Below, in pieces: positions 19,366 to 34,749 of a DNA stretch of 64,000 nt. The position numbers and the translations under genes are program-made. Positions within the stretch are counted from its first letter, which is position 1. Each line of letters starts with the position of its first letter. The stretch is from positions 1 through 64,000 of the forward strand of contig CP075492.1 of NCBI GenBank assembly GCA_021613535.1, written 5' to 3'. The stretch is from Adineta vaga (Eukaryota > Rotifera). The notes beneath the pieces were generated by a model. The model saw only the letters and a program-made list of their open reading frames with translations. It did no database searches and had not been told where the DNA came from.

Positions 19366-22300
19366 TTAAGAAGAAGCAATATTCTCGTTCGTTACGTCAC
19401 TCAGTTCGATACTTTCGGAACGTTTTGATCGACGAGATTTTCTTCTGGACTTTTTCTGAACAGGAGTTTGATGTTGATGCGATTTTCGTATGAAATAGAT
19501 AATAATCACTGTTAATAGCGATAGAAATGTGACGATTGAAATAACAAGAGATGCAATTAAGAAACTACGATACATAGAAGTATCTTGATCTTTTACTTCT
19601 TCGGGTATCTTTGTATCACATTTTGCTTGATAGGTATTTGTCGCTGAACAGAAAAACATTGTTTGTTTATCTAGTACGGAGGAAGGAGTCAGTTGATTTG
19701 TTAAGATACCTTGTTTTAATGCGGAAGTGTTATCAGATAATTGTCGTTCGAAATCAATATATAATGCATTGGCAGTTAATATGAAATTAGAAGAATTAAA
19801 AAAATTGATCACACTAGTAATATATTCATCTGTGTCTATTGATGAATGTTGTTTGAAAGGAATGAGTTGAATAGATGAGATGTTGATCTGTTGTTGATTG
19901 GAAGGATTTAAGGCAAAAATGAGATCAACCAATAATTGTTGTTGAAGAGAATTGATTGACCATGAATCGATTTTCACAGTTAAAAAAATAGAAAATTGTA
20001 TATAGGAATCGATGATAAATGATGATGAACTAGTAGTAGATTTTAGACCAATCGAAGTAATCGCTGGTGATGAAGTGATTTGTGAATTTAATGTAGTTGA
20101 TAGAGAAGTCAAAGAAATGTTAGAATATAATGATGATGAACTAGTAGTAGATTTTAGACCAGTCGAAGTAATCGGTGATGATGAAGTGATTTGTGAGTTT
20201 AATGTAGTTGATAGAGAAGTCAAAGAAATGTTAGAATATAATGATGATGAACTAGTAGTAGATTTTAGACCAGTCGAAGTAATCGGTGATGATGAAGTGA
20301 TTTGTGAGTTTAATGTAGTTGATAGAGAAGTCAAAGAAATGTTAGAATATAATGATGATGAACTAGTAGTAGATTTTAGACCAGTCGAAGTAATCGGTGA
20401 TGATGAAGTGATTTGTGAGTTTAATGTAGTTGATAGAGAAGTCAAAGAAATGTTAGAATATAATGATGATGAACTAGTAGTAGATTTTAGACCAGTCGAA
20501 GTAATCGGTGATGATGAAGTGATTTGTGAGTTTAATGTAGTTGATAGAGAAGTCAAAGAAATGTTAGAATATAATGATGATGATGATTGTGGACTTGTTA
20601 ATGTAATGTAAGTATTTGAAGTCGATGAGAAAACTGAAGATATGGAAATTGTAGGTAATGATGAATTACTGTATACTATTGTTGGTGAATATTGATTAGT
20701 GATTTCAGTAGTACTTATCGTAATCATCGAACTAGATGTATGTGATGGATCCGTTGATTTCATACTAGTCTTCTCCGTCATCTCAGTCGTTGGAAATGGT
20801 GTCGAAGATGAAATAGTAGTCATATCTATTGGAATAATATTAGTTTCATTTTGTTGAATTTTAACAGTGATCTGATAAATTTGTTGCTTTTGTCGTAAAT
20901 ATTCATTAGGTAATCGATCAAATATATGTAAATCTTTTCTTTGATTATTTTCTCCTAGAAAATGATTAATATCATAGTTAAACCATGTATTCATAGTGAT
21001 ATTTAGACCATCATTCACTCTTATTGATGAAGAAATAATCTTGTAATTTGGATAGATATTCTTTATACGAATATAAATAAAAGATAATGAAGGTATCGAT
21101 AAGATTGGAGTTACGATTACAATGATTTTCATTGTATTAGAATCAATAGATTGATAATCAGCTGTAACATTTAAGACATAATAAACTGGATAAGAAATCG
21201 TTGCATTAGTACTTGTAAAAACTGTATCTGGAATGAATTCACCATCAGGAAAATCATCGACTAAATAATCGCATTTGCCATCATTGAGTTGTCGGTCATA
21301 AATATCTAATGAAACTTGTCGAATTAATGAATGACTTGTTAAAGACATTAACAACGACAATTTTGGATCACCATTAGGATTTTTTTCTGTATACGTAGCA
21401 TTAAATGAATGAAATAATCCTTTCAATGATGCTAGCATTTGCCATGTGATTGATGTCGTTGTAAATGGTTGTAAATTACCCAGATTCCTTGTTAAACTTG
21501 GTGATGATGATAATGTATTATTGACATTCATAGATATAATTTCAAAATTAATTAATAAACCTTTTTCATTTTCAACAATTGTTGGTTGACCACTAGTTAT
21601 TCGAAAATCATTAGCACTACCATAACCACTATTCGTAATCAGCATCGATAAGATAAAAGGTTCAGGTTTAATCTGTTCTTCACCGAGTGAGATAATCAAA
21701 GGATCAGGACCAATAACATATCTATCTAAGAAATAGGCGATATGTAATTGTGCATCGGGCTGAACAAGAATTGTATCAGGTGTTAATGGAATATGTAAGA
21801 ATTCTCCATCTAGATTATACGAAAGATTTCCACCCACTCGATACCATGTTGGTTCAGTTGGTGCTGCCGTAGAATAAGGAATAATAAACCAATTCACACT
21901 ACCTGATGATTTACTTGGTAATTTACCATCACCAGTAATGCCAGTAATAGATCCAGTAAAAGTAGGTTGTCCAATACTGAAATAATGAAGACGATCATGC
22001 TGATTATCGTTATCTTTGATAGTTATATTTAATTGAATGTTCTCGACTGGACTATTTCCAGTATTATCCATTTCTAATTTGGCATCAAAACCTTCTCGCG
22101 TGAAAGTAATTTTTTGTATAATACGAATTTTGACTGTTGCACAAATACCTCGACGTTTTTCACTTTCTTCTTTTGCTTTTTTTAGTTTCTGATGAGTATT
22201 AGAAAAAGCCGCCATAATATCATCATAACCTTTAGTATTAGCATATTTTGTATCTTCTTGATATTGTTTCAAACTAGCTAACCAATCTATTTGTTTTAAA

Positions 22301-25300
22301 TATGGTAAAGTTTCCGTAGTATTATATTTCCACACTGTCATTGTACGATTATAATAGAGAAGAAAATCATTCGTCATACTCTGATTGATTCCATTCGGTA
22401 AAACAATCAATAAATCTTGAAATTCTCTTTGACTAAGAAATAGTCCCATTTCACTTGAACTTGAACGAGCTCGATCAAATGCTGTCCACCATTGAGCATC
22501 ATCCACTTTAAGCCAATTCTCATTTCCATAAATCAATACATATATTTGAATATAATTATCCACAGCATTGACCATACGTTGATGATCGTGATAAGCAGTT
22601 AGAACTATTGGATCAATATTTAATGATCGACGAGAGAAACAATCAGCATCATCAAAACCTTTTATACACATTGCTAAACTAAAGAGACCCGTAAGTACCA
22701 TACTGACTGGATTTGCAGTACATGATAAAAATAAACCAAATCCTGACAAGCCAAGGTTCAGTAGACTAACGTCATCAAGTGCTATATCAAGACTTGTTCC
22801 TGAGACAAACGTTACTAACGAGGTAACTAAAAAAAGCAAATTCTCTTCAGAATAGTAATACTTTATTAACAAAAGGAATACTTACCACAATTAAGTGGTG
22901 ACGGTATAAATCCTAATCCACATTCAATCATCGCTCGAGCACAATCAAATATACTTCGACATGATTTGGTTGCTGTGGTTACAGGAACTATATTCGTTTG
23001 TATATCAACAGGTCCATTTTGATAGTTTTCAACTATTCCTCCACCTGTGATAGTTGGAATGTAAGGTGGTAATGTTGGTGCATTGACAATACAATTTGAA
23101 TTCGGTATATCACCTAATGTCGATCGATGAAATGCTGGTAATGTCATGACTGTTCGTTTTTTTCCATTACATTCATATTTATATATGAGAATACCTCCCA
23201 AACATATTGATGGTGATTTTATTTGTGATCGAACAATGATTGAACGTTGAATTCGAAAAGAGAGAATAATTGATGAATTTGCTTCAATATGACCAATAAC
23301 ATCATTAAGAAGAATAAATTTTAAAAATGGATGATTAGTCGGTAAGTTTAATTCGAGATCTTCTGCTCGAATTAAACCATGATTCGTTATAGTTAATTCC
23401 ATCTGTTCAACATTACTATTTTCTAAATAATCTAAATCCAATGACATTGGATTCATAGTAATTACAGGTAATGGAACATTTGTCTCAAAAGTTGCTTCCA
23501 AAATAATAGTATATTCATTTTCAAATGGTTTGGGAGTAACTGACCAAGTATGTGAAATAACTTGACGCTGAAGAAATATCACTGTTTCTTGTCCATTACT
23601 GGATAAATCTACGGTTATCATACTTGAATAGGATGAATGTTTGTTTGCCTGTGCTGTTACTTGATATGTATCGGGTGTTAAAGCTACTGACGTTCGGCCA
23701 TCATCATTAGTAAGTAAGGTATATCGATGACCTAAATTTCGGCTAATTAAAATAATAGTCGCATTCACCACACGTGGAGCATCAGGTGAGAAATAAGTAA
23801 ATTCATCTTCGATAAGAAAAGATAAATTAGTCGAGGTGATATTATTTCCTACAATAGTTAAACGGAATGTCATTCCTACGGATACTTGATTTTCTTCATC
23901 GATAATTTCACTACGAATATCAATGATACTCAACGGAGCTGAATCAGAAATAGTAATTAAATAAGTAATAGTGGCATTACTAGATACATTTATTGATGAA
24001 AGAATTGGAGTAATGGCAGTTAAATATGATTGATCATTGGGTACGCGAACGAGTAATTTATTTGATGGTTGCGAACCGATATTAAATATAGTTGTAGAGA
24101 AAAGTTGTTGACTATTTCGAGCAATAGTAAATGAACGATGAGAAGAAGAGAGAGAATATTCCGCTCGATCTGCTTTAACATTGACGGAAATAATTAGATA
24201 ACTTGAAGTGATCTGATTATTAGAAAATTGAAAACCTACTTGTCCGATATAAGGTTTATTAAATTGAAGTGAGAGATCAATTAAACATTCATCATTTCCC
24301 AGTATAATAGTGTCAGCCGTAGATTGATTACAATTTAAGATTAAACTATAATTTTGAAGAATAATTGGACCAATTAATGATATATTTAGATTAGTAATAT
24401 TTAATGGAGTTGGATTGATTAATTTTGCAATTGCAGTGAAATTATTTCTTGAGCCTGTACGGAATTCTAAAACAAAATTTCGTACTAAATGAATTTTCAT
24501 TCCAAAATAGACTAATTTATCTTGATCTTTTCCATCATTGATTTGTTTCAAAATAGGATGTGATGCACCAATTGTAATAAGTCCATATTCATTGCTTAAT
24601 GGTGTATAATGTGTTTCAAAACTACCCGGTGGTAGTCGCCATTTCGGTGCAGTAACAAGTGGCAGATATCGACGATTTTTGCCATTCACGTCAATCCAAA
24701 CACTAATAGTACTATCCCACTCAGTCAATTGATAATTTGAATCTAATGCATTGATTTGACCTTGAATACGTAATCTTATAGATTGAATAATTGTGGTTTG
24801 AGAATATTCTGAAGAAAATTTTATGGAAACATTATAAGCAATGGGAATATGTAAATAAAATGATTGTCGAGCAATGGTTGGCATAGCTTTATTTTTAACA
24901 TTAATAGTGATTAAATATGATTGAGAAAAAGCGGGAATAGAAGGACAGAATAATAATGTATGTGTTTCATTTGATATTAGAGATAAACCAGGAAAGGATT
25001 GATCTAACCACCAAGATAATGGTGTATCACCTTCAATTAGATAATTAGTAAGATTTAATGAGAATGGAAATTTTTCTGTGAGAGTGAAGTTTTGCATAGG
25101 TTTTAATTTAGGTACAATAGGTGTTAAAGTACAATTTGAACCAAAATAAGGATAACGACATAGACAAGAACCAAATGCACATGTTCCATGTATACATCCT
25201 TCTCTTGGACAACTTGGTAAATATTGATAATATAACTTTTGAGAAAGTTTTGTTCCATTAATTTTAATTTCTATAATCACTTGTCCGGGTGAATGTGATG

Positions 25301-28300
25301 GTAATACACAATTAATTTGTTGATTTGTAACGTACACTCCAGGTAAAATGATTTCTTGACTACTATTATATAATAAGCATTGAAAGAAAGAATGATTATT
25401 AAAATTATCTCCATATATTATCACTGATGTATTGGATATATCTAATCCAGAAGTCGGATTGAGTGAAGAAACCATTGGTATTGCTTCACAATTGGGACCA
25501 TAAAATCCTGTTTGACAAAATTGACATAATGGACCAAAAAAATGATTATTCTCTGGACATTGACATGTTGCTTGAGTAGCCGTACAAATCGCTGTTCCAT
25601 GAATACATAGAGGACATTTTACACACGATGGATAATTATGATAATCACTTGCACATTGATCACAATTGTCACCTGAATATTGACTATTGCATTGACATGT
25701 TTCATGAGCAATACATTGTCCATGTGATGTACAATAATTTCTTGTTCGACAACTCCAATTACTAAAAATAGGTAATTGTTGTACTGACATCGTTTGAAAT
25801 CGACTTTCAAGAAGTTTATATGTAATCGAGTTTTGAAAAGAACAATTGGTCAGAATTGATAAAGAATACAACTGTTGTTGATATGATAGTAAACTGCTCA
25901 AGATAGAATCTGGATAGAATGAAACATATTTAATGCATGATGATAATTCTGCGGGAATTTCAACCACTAAAGAAATATTATAAAGAGAAATCTTGTTAGA
26001 ATTTCTTATTGCAATTAAATTTGTAAAATTATTAACATAATTCGAATAAATAGGTAAACTTGCACCGTACCATGTTCCACCATAAGCATATAAACTTGCC
26101 AAATATATTGTCTCTTGTAGTATGATCGATGGAATTTGCCATGCATATGCCGGATGAACCGCGGCGAGATTAATTTGGTTCATATTATTATTAACTAAAA
26201 ATGAATGATTGAAAAATCCATTCTGATCACAAAGAAATTTATGGTTATAATAATAATCACCGATTTCAACGACAAAGATTGTTGGAGATAATAAATATTT
26301 AGATCTGTATAAATAAGTAAGATTACCTGATAAAGATATTTGTCGATCTTTGCTTAATCGATATCGATTCGTTGTATCGATATCCCATCGAACATTCACT
26401 GTATAACTAAGAGGAACATTGATTATCAATGTATGTGATTCTTTTCCACCTGAATTTGATATACCTATATTAAAGTTATAACTATTGAGAGAAGCATATG
26501 CATTAATAATATGCATTAATCCAGTAGAACGATCAAGTTGAATATTATTTCGAAAGAAATTCATCGATTCATCATTGGTGGCTTTTATTAATTCATAAAT
26601 AATGGGTTCTGTAGCCACAATAACATTTGTAGATAAATCAATAACAATACTTTCATTTTCAGCTAAAGTGTAATTAGATACGGAATTTATCACAGGTTTG
26701 ATATTATAAATTTGACAAGTAGAACCAGTCCATGGTGTTATACAAATACATTTTCCTTGTTCACATCGACCGTTTCCATTACACTCATTAAGCGTTACAG
26801 GACACACTTTGTTGACATATATCGATTCGCTTCCATAAGCTGTCCAAGTTAATCCATTATTCAGTGACACAGAATAATAATAATTGTCCGATAGCATTAC
26901 TGATGTTCTACAGACAATTTCTTTGTTAGTAGCTCTTTTCGCAATATATGTATAGTTTCCACGAGAATAGTAGGTACTTCTCAACAGACATAAGACTGAT
27001 TTATTTGTTAGTAACATATCTAATTGACCGGAAATATCGAAATTGTCACCCGATATAGTTATATCAATACCACCATAATCCACTAATGTCCATGGTTGAA
27101 TGGAGAGTACAGTCGGAATCTGTAAGCAATTTGGTTTGTAATAAGGAGGAAGACATCCTTCACAATTGAAACCAGTAAATCTATTCGGATCAGAACAAAC
27201 ACAAGTTTGATTGAAACATTGACCACCATTCAAACAAAAGCTTTGACAAGAGTAACAACTACCAGAATGTAAGAAGAAACCATCTATGCATCTATCGCAT
27301 GCATCTCCCTCGAAATAACTATTACATCTACAAGTTCCATACAAACATGATCCATATTTACATCCATTTAACGGACATGTTGCTTGAATACGTACAGTAC
27401 CAAGAGAAGTCTTTACAGAATTAGGTTGTAGAATAAAACTAGCATAATAAATATTAGGATAAATTTTTGGTGCTGGAAAAATAATATGAGTATTATTTGC
27501 ATATAATACTGTACTTAGATTTCGCACTGAATCTATAGAATACTGTATAGAACCATTGGCTAATAATTGATCGAGTTCACCAGATATATTAAAATGATCT
27601 CCAATTATAGATAGATTCACATTACCCACATCATCCCAAATCGACTGTTCAATGCGAAAAGCGATTAAATATTGTTTACATGTTGGACCATAATAATGTG
27701 GAGCACAAGTAGTACAATAAATACCAGTAAAACCAATTGAACAGATACATGAACCATTTATACATGTGCCAGAATTTCCACAAGAATCTAAACAAGAATA
27801 ACAATTTGGATAATTAAAATATTCATCAGCACAATGTTCACAATATTGTCCAGCATATCCTTCATTGCAAAGACAATTTCCAAGTGAACATTGACCGTAA
27901 CCTGAACATGCAGACATATTCACAGGACATGTTTGTTCTATTGTCACCTGTATGGAATTTCCATCAGTACCTGATTGCCAATTAGTATCATTATCCAAAG
28001 AAAAATAAACTTGATAGGATTGATACAACAGATCTCGTACTGAACAGATAATATGTGTATTATTCATAGCCACCGCTGAAGTAATATGATCAATATTTTT
28101 TGAGTTACGAAAATTACATCGAACAGAATCAAGTGAAATATTACCAGATATATTAAAATGATCTCCAATTAAAGTTACATTTTTATATTCTACACCATTC
28201 CATATTCTTGGTTGAATTGATAATAAAACAGGACGTTGTTTGCATAATGAACCATAATAATGTGAAGCACATTTACTACAATCAATACCAATAAAATTAT

Positions 28301-31300
28301 TTGGACAAATACAAGTACCATTCATACATGTACCATTATTTTTACAAGAATTTAAACAAGAATAACAATTAGGATAAGCAAAATATTCATTAGAACATTG
28401 ATCACAAAATTGTCCGGTATATTTTGAATAACAACGACAACTTTGTAATGAACATTCACCATGATTAGAACATGTAGGAGAATCTATTGGACATGTTTGG
28501 TCTATTATTACTTGAATAGATTTTCCCTGATCACCTGTTTGCCAATTAATACCATTATCCAAAGAAAAATAGATTTCATATGATTTATATTGTAAATCTT
28601 GTACAAAACAAATAATATGCGTGTTATTAATACTTACAGCTTGAATAATATAATCAATATGTTGATCGTAACGAAAATTACATTGAACAAAATCAAGTGA
28701 AATATTTTCAGATATATTAAAATGATCACCAATTAAAGTAATATTTCTTTGTTCTATACCATTCCATCTTGTTGGTTGTACTGATAATAATATCGGATAT
28801 TGTTCACATGATGAACCATAATAATGTGAAGCACAGATACTACAATCATCACCAATAAATCTATCTGAACAAATACAAGTACCATTCATACATAAACCAT
28901 TATTCTTACAATAAGTACATGATTGACATATACCGTATAAATAAAAATAATTCTCTGCACATTGATCACATTGATCACCAATATATTCTTGAGAACAAAC
29001 ACATTTTCCAAAAATACATTTACCATTTAAACAAGCTGCTAATTGATTTGAACATGTACCTTCAACTTCAATATACAACGATCTTTCTTCAACTAACCAA
29101 GAAGTTCCATTTGTAAATGATACTGATACTTTATAGCTTCCTGGAATCATTGTTGATACTTGACAAATAATCTGTGTGTTACTAATAGTATGTGCATGAT
29201 ATATGTAAGTATTTTGTCCATGAAATTTACATATAATAAATTTATTTCGAATTAAATTACTTAAGATATTTGAAATATTAAAATTATCACCTATAATTGT
29301 TACATTCACTGCATCGATATCTTTCCACAATGTTGAATTGATTCTTTGTATAATGGGATACTGTAAACAATTGCCACCGTAAAACGACGGCTGACAATTT
29401 TTACAAGATATTCCAGTAAATCGATTGGGTTCATAACAAATACAACTACCATTTTTACATGAACCAGTACTTTCACAAGAACGACAGGAATAACAATATG
29501 GATAAGAATAATAACCAACGGCACATTGATCACATAGTTTACCAGAAAAAGTAGGATTACATAGACAACTTCCCATATTGCAAACACCATTTGATGAACA
29601 AGTACTAGATTCAATTGGACAAGTTCTAATGATTTGTATTGTTAATGTCCTTTCGTCTCCTGAATACCATGTTAGACCATTATCGACAGAAATATGTACA
29701 GAATAATATCTCGATGACATATTTTTTACTGGACAAATAATATGTGTATTATTTGCATTAATTGCCATGTAAACATACTTTTCATCATAATAGGAAAATC
29801 GACATTGAACTGTTACATTCATCAATGAATTTGATCGATTAAAATGATCACCAATAATAGTTACATTAATATTTCCAATATCATCCCATCGGGATGGATT
29901 AACTGACAATGTCACAGGATGTTGTTGACATAATTTTCCATAATAATGTGGTTGACAAGTACCACAATCATAGCCAGTGAAACGATCTGAATCGGCACAG
30001 ACACATATCTGATTATGACATGTACCATTATTTTTACACGCAGAACATCGATAACAATTCGGATAATGAAAATATCCTTCAGCACATCGATTACAATACA
30101 TTCCAGCATAATTGCTATGACATGAACAATTTCGAAAAGAACACGTACCATGATCAGAACATATTGAAGGACTAGGCGGACACGTTGGATTGATATATAT
30201 TTGCATAGTATTTTGGTCAGCTCCGGAAAACCATTGTGTACCATTATCGAGAGAAATAAAAACGTCATAATATTCAGATTTCATTCTATTTACTGGACAC
30301 ATAATATGAGTGGTTTTTACACTGACGGCATTAACAATATAATCGTCGCCTTGCCGACTACGAAGGTTACATTGAACAGATTCGAGTAGAACTAAACCGG
30401 ACATGTTAAAATGATCACCGATGATTGATATATTTCGATGTTCAATATCTTGCCATTGTTGTGGCTTAATTGATAGTACAACTGGGTATTGTAAACATGA
30501 TGAACCATAATAATGTGGTTGACAAGTACCACAATCATAACTAGTGAAACGATCAGGTTCTGAGCATATACAGGATGAATTGATGCATGTTCCATTATTT
30601 TTACAATGTCGACATGGAAAACAATTCGGGTAAGAAAAATAGTCGTCAGCACATCGATTACATGCTGAACCACCAAAATTTGTTTCACATTGGCAAAAAC
30701 CGAGCTGACAAAATCCATGATAAGAGCACGTTGGTGAAGCAAGTGGACATGCGCCTATTACTGTTAAAAAGAGTGAAGTTTCTTCTTCTAACCATGTGTT
30801 TCCATCGGTGAGAGAAACAGATAAACGATAAAGTGCGGACAACATTTCACTTGTTTGACAAATGATATGTGTATTATTTGCGGTATGCGCAAGAAATGAA
30901 TATACAGCTCGGTTCGATCGAAAGCGACATATAATAGCTTGATCATTGATAAGATTACTCAACAAATTTGACACATTAAAATTATCACCTAAAATCGTTA
31001 TATTTACTTGATCAGTATCTTTCTGATTACTTGACACTAGATTCAGTACAATCGGATCTTGTAAACAAGACGAACCGTAATATGGTGGTATACATTTGGA
31101 ACAATCATATCCAGTAAATCGATCTGTATCAGAACAAATACAACTCTCATTTTTGCACATACCATTTTCACATCGAGAACATGAAATACAATTTGGATAA
31201 TTGAAAAAATCACTGGCACATTGATCACAAATTCTGCCAGTATATCCTGTGTTGCACACACATTTTCCCAAAGAACAATATCCAAAAGATGAACAGCGTT

Positions 31301-33899
31301 CAGGTGAAGAGGGACATGTTTGATTGATTGAAACAGTGAGAACGGAGCCACCTGAATTCCATGTCGTACTGTTATCAAGAGAAAAATATACTGCATAAGC
31401 ATCATACAGCATGTTCTTCACAGGACAAACAATATGTGTGTTATTATATGCAATAGCAGAAACAATATAATCATTATCTCCGAAATAATAAAACTTACAT
31501 TGTACAGTTCTATCAGTAGGAGAATTTGTTAATAAACCAGAAATATTAAAATGATCACCAACAATTGTTACATTAATATTCTCAATATCACGCCATTGTG
31601 GTGGTTCGATAGATAAAGCAATAGGATATTGTAGACACGATGGACCGTAATAATGTAGCTGACAAGTATCACAATTAAAACCAGTAAATCGATCTGATTC
31701 ATTACAGATACATGTATGATTAATGCAGACTCCTTTATTTAGACAATATGGATTGCATGATAAACAATGAGGATATCCAAAATAACCATCGGCACATCGA
31801 TTGCAAATTTTACCAGCGAAGTTTTGTTGACATTTGCACAGACTTAATTCACAAATGCCGTGATACGAACATGTTTGAGTATATGATGGACAAGTATTTC
31901 GAATATCGAAAGTCAGTCTGTCTTGCATATCAATCCAGGTGTTGCCATTATCCAGTGAGACAGTTAGAGAATAAAAACCGGGTAACATTGTTGAAACTTG
32001 ACAAACAATTTCTGTATTATTTGCATAATGAGCATGAACAATATATTGGATATTTTCATCGAAGCTACGTTTCATAAAAGAACAAATGAGAGATTTATTC
32101 TTTATTGAATTAGATGTTTGATTATAAAGGTCAAAATGATCACCATGAATAAGAATAGTTTCACCATTTATATCATTCCAAAATGTCGGTTCAGCTGTTA
32201 ACATAATTGGATATTGTAAACACGATAATCCATAATAATGTGGCATACAATCCGAACACGTTGCACCTATAAATCGACTTGGATCGTAACAGATACAAGT
32301 TTCATTCAAACATTGACCGCGATTTTCACAATCATGACAAGAATAACAATTTGGATATAGATAATAATTATCGGCACATTGTTGACATAAACTTCCATTA
32401 AATCCTCTATCACAAACACATTTACCAAGTTCACATCGACCATTATTTCCACAATTTGTTGCATTATTTGGACACTTATATTTCGTTTGAAGAATTAGAG
32501 CAGAATGCAAATCTTCCTTACCAATTTCAGTTCCATTGAAATATAAATGTACGTTATATGAACGTTCAAAATCCAGTTTTCGAGGCCTTCGAAAAATAAT
32601 GTGTGTATTATTTCCTTCCAACGATATTATAAAATTTTCTAATGGAGGTGGATCAGTCCCTCTGAGAACAGCCGAATCCCATGAAAGATTGTGAAGTCCA
32701 ACTAGAGCTTTCGAAGAATTGCCATGAAATTCTACAGTTTTCTCCAACTTGGAAGGTTTGGTAGAGCTTAACTCGCCCTGATAAAAGGTCGAGTCGTCAC
32801 TACGAGCTTTTCTTCTTAATTTAATCTGACATTGGACCATATTTTGTTGTAAATACAACTGTAACTGTCCAGATATGTTAAAATTATCACCAATTAAAAT
32901 AATCGAACGATAATCTGTATCGAATAATACACTGGGTTCAACTGCTAATAAAACAGGTCTCATTTCACATCCTGGTCGATAATATGGCGGCTTGCAACTG
33001 CTACAATCATGACCAGTAAATCGATCTGGATCTGAACATATACACATTTGATTTTTACAGGTGCCATTATTTTGACACAGTGTATCGCAACGTAGACAAA
33101 ATGGATAGAAATGATTAGCAAGACATTCAGTACAATTAGGTCCTTGAAAGTTCGGCAAACATTTACATTCACCTAATTCACATACGCCGTTATGACAATT
33201 AGTTACATCTTGAGGACACGTACGATTAATATGCAAATTATTTTCGTAATAAAAATCAGTACTTATTTCTTGGTTATCAATGTGAACAGTTATTTGATAA
33301 TCAAGAGTTTGCAAAGCACTTGAGTTAAGTACAGGTAATGGACAAAGAATATGAGTATTATTCAATAAGAATCCGATGGATGTTTCTATAAGAGTGAAAT
33401 GTTGATGTCGAAAGAGACATCCAATAGTACCATTGCTTGTGAGAAAGTTCTCACCAATTATAGTGATATTTATACGACCCATTTGAGTATCATCAAATAT
33501 AGTTGGTGTCACATTGAAGATGACTGGTAAAGGTAAACAGTCTTTACCATATAAATGTTCTTTACACATCTCACAATCCTCACCAACAAATGGATCTACA
33601 CATATACATTTTTGATCCTTACAAGTACCGTTATTGCGACAATAATTACAAGATCGACAAGATGAATAGGAGGTTCGATAATAGCCAATCATACATTGAG
33701 AACAGTCAGGACCCATGTAACCTTGATAGCATTGACAATATTCTTTCAGTTCAACTTCGTTTTTCTTCTCTTCTTCTACTCGTATACAGTCACCACCATT
33801 ATGGGCACATAAATTAGTATCGAAACAAGGAATATTTTGTTGCGTCACAAAATTGAGTGTGATGATTAATAATAGGAGTGAGCGAATCCAACTGAACAT
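19366..33899 (-). CDS. Giant EGF/IPT type I membrane protein, two exons
   Basis: Exon 1 is 33899-22886 and exon 2 22826-19366, joined across a 59-bp intron (GTAAGT to TTTTTTAG) in frame for about 4,824 aa. A signal peptide starts at MFSWIRSLLLLIITLNF. About 13 units follow, each an IPT/TIG-like domain (N-V-T-I-I-G-D-H-F-N-x-S) plus Cys-rich EGF or laminin-EGF modules (CSLGKCVCNTGYTGRICDQC type). Cadherin-like and Ig-like segments come after. Exon 2 encodes further beta domains, a Ser/Thr-rich stalk with five 37-aa repeats, a possible SEA-like domain, a transmembrane helix (SFLIASLVISIVTFLSLL) and a basic tail (KKSRRKSRRSKRS). It is probably a cell-surface adhesion or recognition protein. Only one intron in 14.5 kb is striking. 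Confidence 0.88.
20024..20580 (-). repeat. Five tandem 111-bp coding repeats in the stalk
   Basis: Copies start 111 bp apart (shared word GAACTAGTAGTAG at 20027, 20138, 20249, 20360 and 20471) and encode a 37-aa Ser/Thr unit containing SLYSNISLTSLSTTLNSQIT. The inner copies are almost identical at the DNA level, including third codon positions; the outer copy at 20027 has a few changes. This shows recent tandem duplication or conversion. The opposite strand is also open across the array, which follows from the in-frame repeat and is not evidence for a gene. Confidence 0.95.
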
Positions 33900-34269
33900 A
33901 TTGTATTCAGAATTTCATTGATGAAAATACATCTGAAGCAATCATATTTAAGCAAATTTAGCAAGGTGAGGATGGGAATGTATTACTCCAAGAGTTGCCA
34001 AACCTCCTAGTGGAAAATCTCCTGATTTCAAGAGCTGATTTTTATTATTTTCTCCTGGTTTTAGTATTTTCCTAGTCGTCCATTGATGATATTTTCATCC
34101 TAGAAAAACTTTAGGAAAGAAAGAAAAGATTAATCAGTATTCGGTGAATATCACAATCAATCAGAAAAAAAGTTTTTTACTTTCTATTCTATCTCACGAA
34201 CAAAACCTCTCAATTAAAAGAAAAAATTCTACATATTTTAAACTTATTCTGATATTCAATGTCCTTCAC
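33900..34269. other. Upstream region of the giant gene
   Basis: AT-rich; should contain its promoter. No specific element is recognised. Confidence 0.5.
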
Positions 34270-34441
34270 TGGAAAAAAATAAACGACTTATGAATCTCCA
34301 ACGTATAATAAACTGTTTTTTTTTGTTTTTTGAAGTGGGCTTCATAAACGAAGAAAAGATTTATTACCTTTATCGAGTTTGGACAAAAAAAGTTTATCAT
34401 ACGTTGGAAATTCATAAACTCTTGTCGTTGATTTTTTTCCA
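34270..34441. mobile_element. MITE-like inverted-repeat element
   Basis: The left arm (34270 to about 34313), starting TGGAAAAAAATAAACGAC, is mirrored by the right arm (about 34392-34441), ending GTCGTTGATTTTTTTCCA. The arms are about 45 bp with several mismatches and indels and surround a core of about 76 bp. No ORF is present and no clear target duplication is seen. This fits a small non-autonomous DNA transposon or a foldback element. Confidence 0.7.
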
Positions 34442-34749
34442 TCATTTTTTTGCAATGTCGCAGTAAAATGAAATCATTCAGATACTAACCATGTCATCAT
34501 TATTAGACTACAGTTTGTCAAAACCGTTTCAACCAACACTTATACATAAAATACTACTCCTATACCGCCAAAAAAGATTTCAGACGCCATAATTGCTAAA
34601 ACATCAGCAATATTAGCATTAGGAGTAAATAGAGTAGTGTCATATATTTAAAATTGCCGAGATATCGCAAAATCTGCATCATTAGATCCCGTCATCGTTC
34701 ACAGTAGATAGATACGGAATCCGCTGATATGAATTGTAAGTTATACAGA

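Noticed and set aside
20012-20611. A 199-codon plus-strand ORF across the stalk repeats
   Set aside because: It is the antisense of an in-frame 111-bp repeat; openness in one unit repeats in all five. No other support.
28919-33817. Plus- and minus-strand small ORFs inside the giant gene
   Set aside because: Shadow frames of the repeated EGF/IPT coding sequence.
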